Source: a virus
DNA: 22,201 nt
IMG/VR virus record: IMGVR_UViG_3300025087_002182
Location: 1 to 22,201 of that record
Direction: 5' to 3' (one strand)
Positions within the stretch are counted from its first letter, which is position 1. Each line of letters begins with the position of its first letter. Of this stretch, positions 21,612 through 22,201 are shown in pieces. Below the pieces are notes generated by a model that did no database searches, was not told where the DNA came from, and saw only the letters and a list, made by a program, of their open reading frames with translations. A program made the position numbers and the translations under genes.

Positions 21612-21794
21612 CTTCTTTCGTAGTCCATAGACTTTATCATAATGATATTTGCAACAGAAGGAAACAATGGCTATTTCGTTTTCTATCTTGTGAATTACAA
21701 AGTGATCGGCTACTTTTCCGCATTCTCGATTATCCTTCCCAACATAGGCGGAGCAAGTATTAGAATTGCCACGAGTCATGCTAGAAGAATACAT
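21609..21794 (-). CDS. Small Cys/His-rich, probably zinc-binding protein, 61 aa
   Basis: A 61-residue protein with C14, C25, H31, H35, C47, C48 and H51, arranged so that a zinc site such as C-x10-C with a later FCCKYH element is plausible. Similar C..C/FCxxH layouts occur in small phage zinc proteins. Its first ten codons (MYSSSMTRGN) come from a duplicate of the terL start. Both junctions are TAATG: with the gene before it (21796-21792) and with terL (21611-21607). The gene thus looks like a cassette inserted between terS-like gene and terL, using a copy of the terL start. No specific function can be stated. Confidence 0.65.
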   Translation of the reverse strand: MYSSSMTRGNSNTCSAYVGKDNRECGKVADHFVIHKIENEIAIVSFCCKYHYDKVYGLRKK

Positions 21795-21796
21795 TA
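21766..21796 (-). repeat. Direct repeat, copy at the start of the 61-residue gene
   Basis: Matches the 21581-21611 copy at 29 of 31 positions. It contains the stop of the upstream 135-residue gene, the overlapping ATG and the first nine to ten codons of the small Cys/His gene. Confidence 0.9.
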
Positions 21797-22201
21797 GAAT
21801 GGAACCGAGTCCTCTTGCTTAACCTCAGCTACTTCCTCTACTTTATCTTCTAGTTTCGGTGATGGTTCTATTTGTTCCTCTTTCCCAACAGGCAATCCGC
21901 GCATGACTTCAATCACGGTGATGGGAACTTGCCTGTCACTCTGTTGTGCTGTCATCTGCGCTGGTAGGCCAAAGCGATACTTAGCTAAGAACTCCATCGC
22001 TTTTACTCCGACTTGTCCGCCGGAGAACGCCATATCCTTTGCTTTCTGGAACAAAGCTACCCAGTCACTTTCAGTAACGGCGCGGTCGAGCAAGATGCGG
22101 AGGTCGCGGTCGTCGGGACGGTAGATGTCTGGGAGAAGGGATTGCTCCTCCGAGATGATGACTAGTCCATCGGTGCGCTTTTTAGTAGAGAGTTTTGGCA
22201 T
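21794..22201 (-). CDS. Putative terminase small subunit-like protein, 135 aa
   Basis: This complete gene (ATG at the last base of the window) lies one small gene upstream of terL. It has a helical middle with ESDWVALFQKAKDMAFSGGQ, then VKAMEFLAKYRFGLPAQM, a layout seen in small proteins encoded just before terL, where a helix pair is followed by an alanine-rich helix ending in a G-x-P turn. The C-terminus is acidic (KLEDKVEEVAEVKQED) and may be disordered. No helix-turn-helix is evident, which is notable as the portal carries one. It could be a terminase small subunit or an accessory protein. Upstream signals lie outside the window. Confidence 0.5.
   Translation of the reverse strand: MPKLSTKKRTDGLVIISEEQSLLPDIYRPDDRDLRILLDRAVTESDWVALFQKAKDMAFSGGQVGVKAMEFLAKYRFGLPAQMTAQQSDRQVPITVIEVMRGLPVGKEEQIEPSPKLEDKVEEVAEVKQEDSVPF

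Overview
The window is part of a tailed-phage (siphovirus-type) or prophage genome. It carries most of the packaging, head and tail module on the minus strand, read from right to left. The evidence is a large terminase with clear ATPase and nuclease motifs, a portal, a protease/scaffold gene, a capsid decoration protein, a major capsid protein, connector and tail-completion proteins, a tube-type tail protein, a tail-assembly-chaperone pair joined by a programmed -1 frameshift, and a long tape-measure gene that runs off the left edge. Promoters have bacterial sigma70 form, several with an extended -10 (TGN-TATAAT). The host cannot be named from this sequence. Base composition looks balanced by eye, and the two plus-strand endonuclease genes look more AT-rich than their surroundings.

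Layout, right to left. 22201-17979: a small gene in terminase-small-subunit position, a 61-residue Cys/His-rich gene bounded by a duplicated gene-start sequence, terL, and a portal with an unusual helix-turn-helix-like N-terminus. 17972-17460: an HNH/AP2-type homing endonuclease on the plus strand with its own promoter. 17403-13197: a 998-residue repeat-built fibre-like protein, a 112-residue protein, a LamG-like protein and a Pro/Gly-rich small protein, most of them coupled by TAATG overlaps. 13164-9987: a new promoter and a leader terminator, then an FmdB-type zinc ribbon, a small protein, protease with nested scaffold, decoration protein and major capsid protein. 9811-7402: structural or fibre-like proteins and a head-tail connector. 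7288-4043: two glycosyltransferase-like genes, one split by an in-frame amber codon, with an HNH endonuclease inserted between them on the plus strand. 4042-1: tail completion, tail terminator-like protein, tail tube protein (with its own promoter and leader terminator), chaperone frameshift pair and tape measure.

The genes form an assembly line: TerS/TerL pack DNA through the portal into a shell built from protease, scaffold, capsid and decoration protein, and connectors and tail proteins complete the virion. The glycosyltransferases and repeat fibres probably decorate or diversify the virion surface (inference). The points most worth following up are the pseudoknot leader of the first HNH gene, the FmdB gene whose ribosome-binding site lies inside an intrinsic terminator, the duplicated terL start flanking a small cassette gene, the amber-split glycosyltransferase and the HTH-portal fusion.

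No intergenic stretch exceeds about 200 bases. The larger ones (2943-3053, 5291-5405, 7289-7401, 9812-9986, 13041-13196) are described below. 7289-7401 holds nothing I can support.
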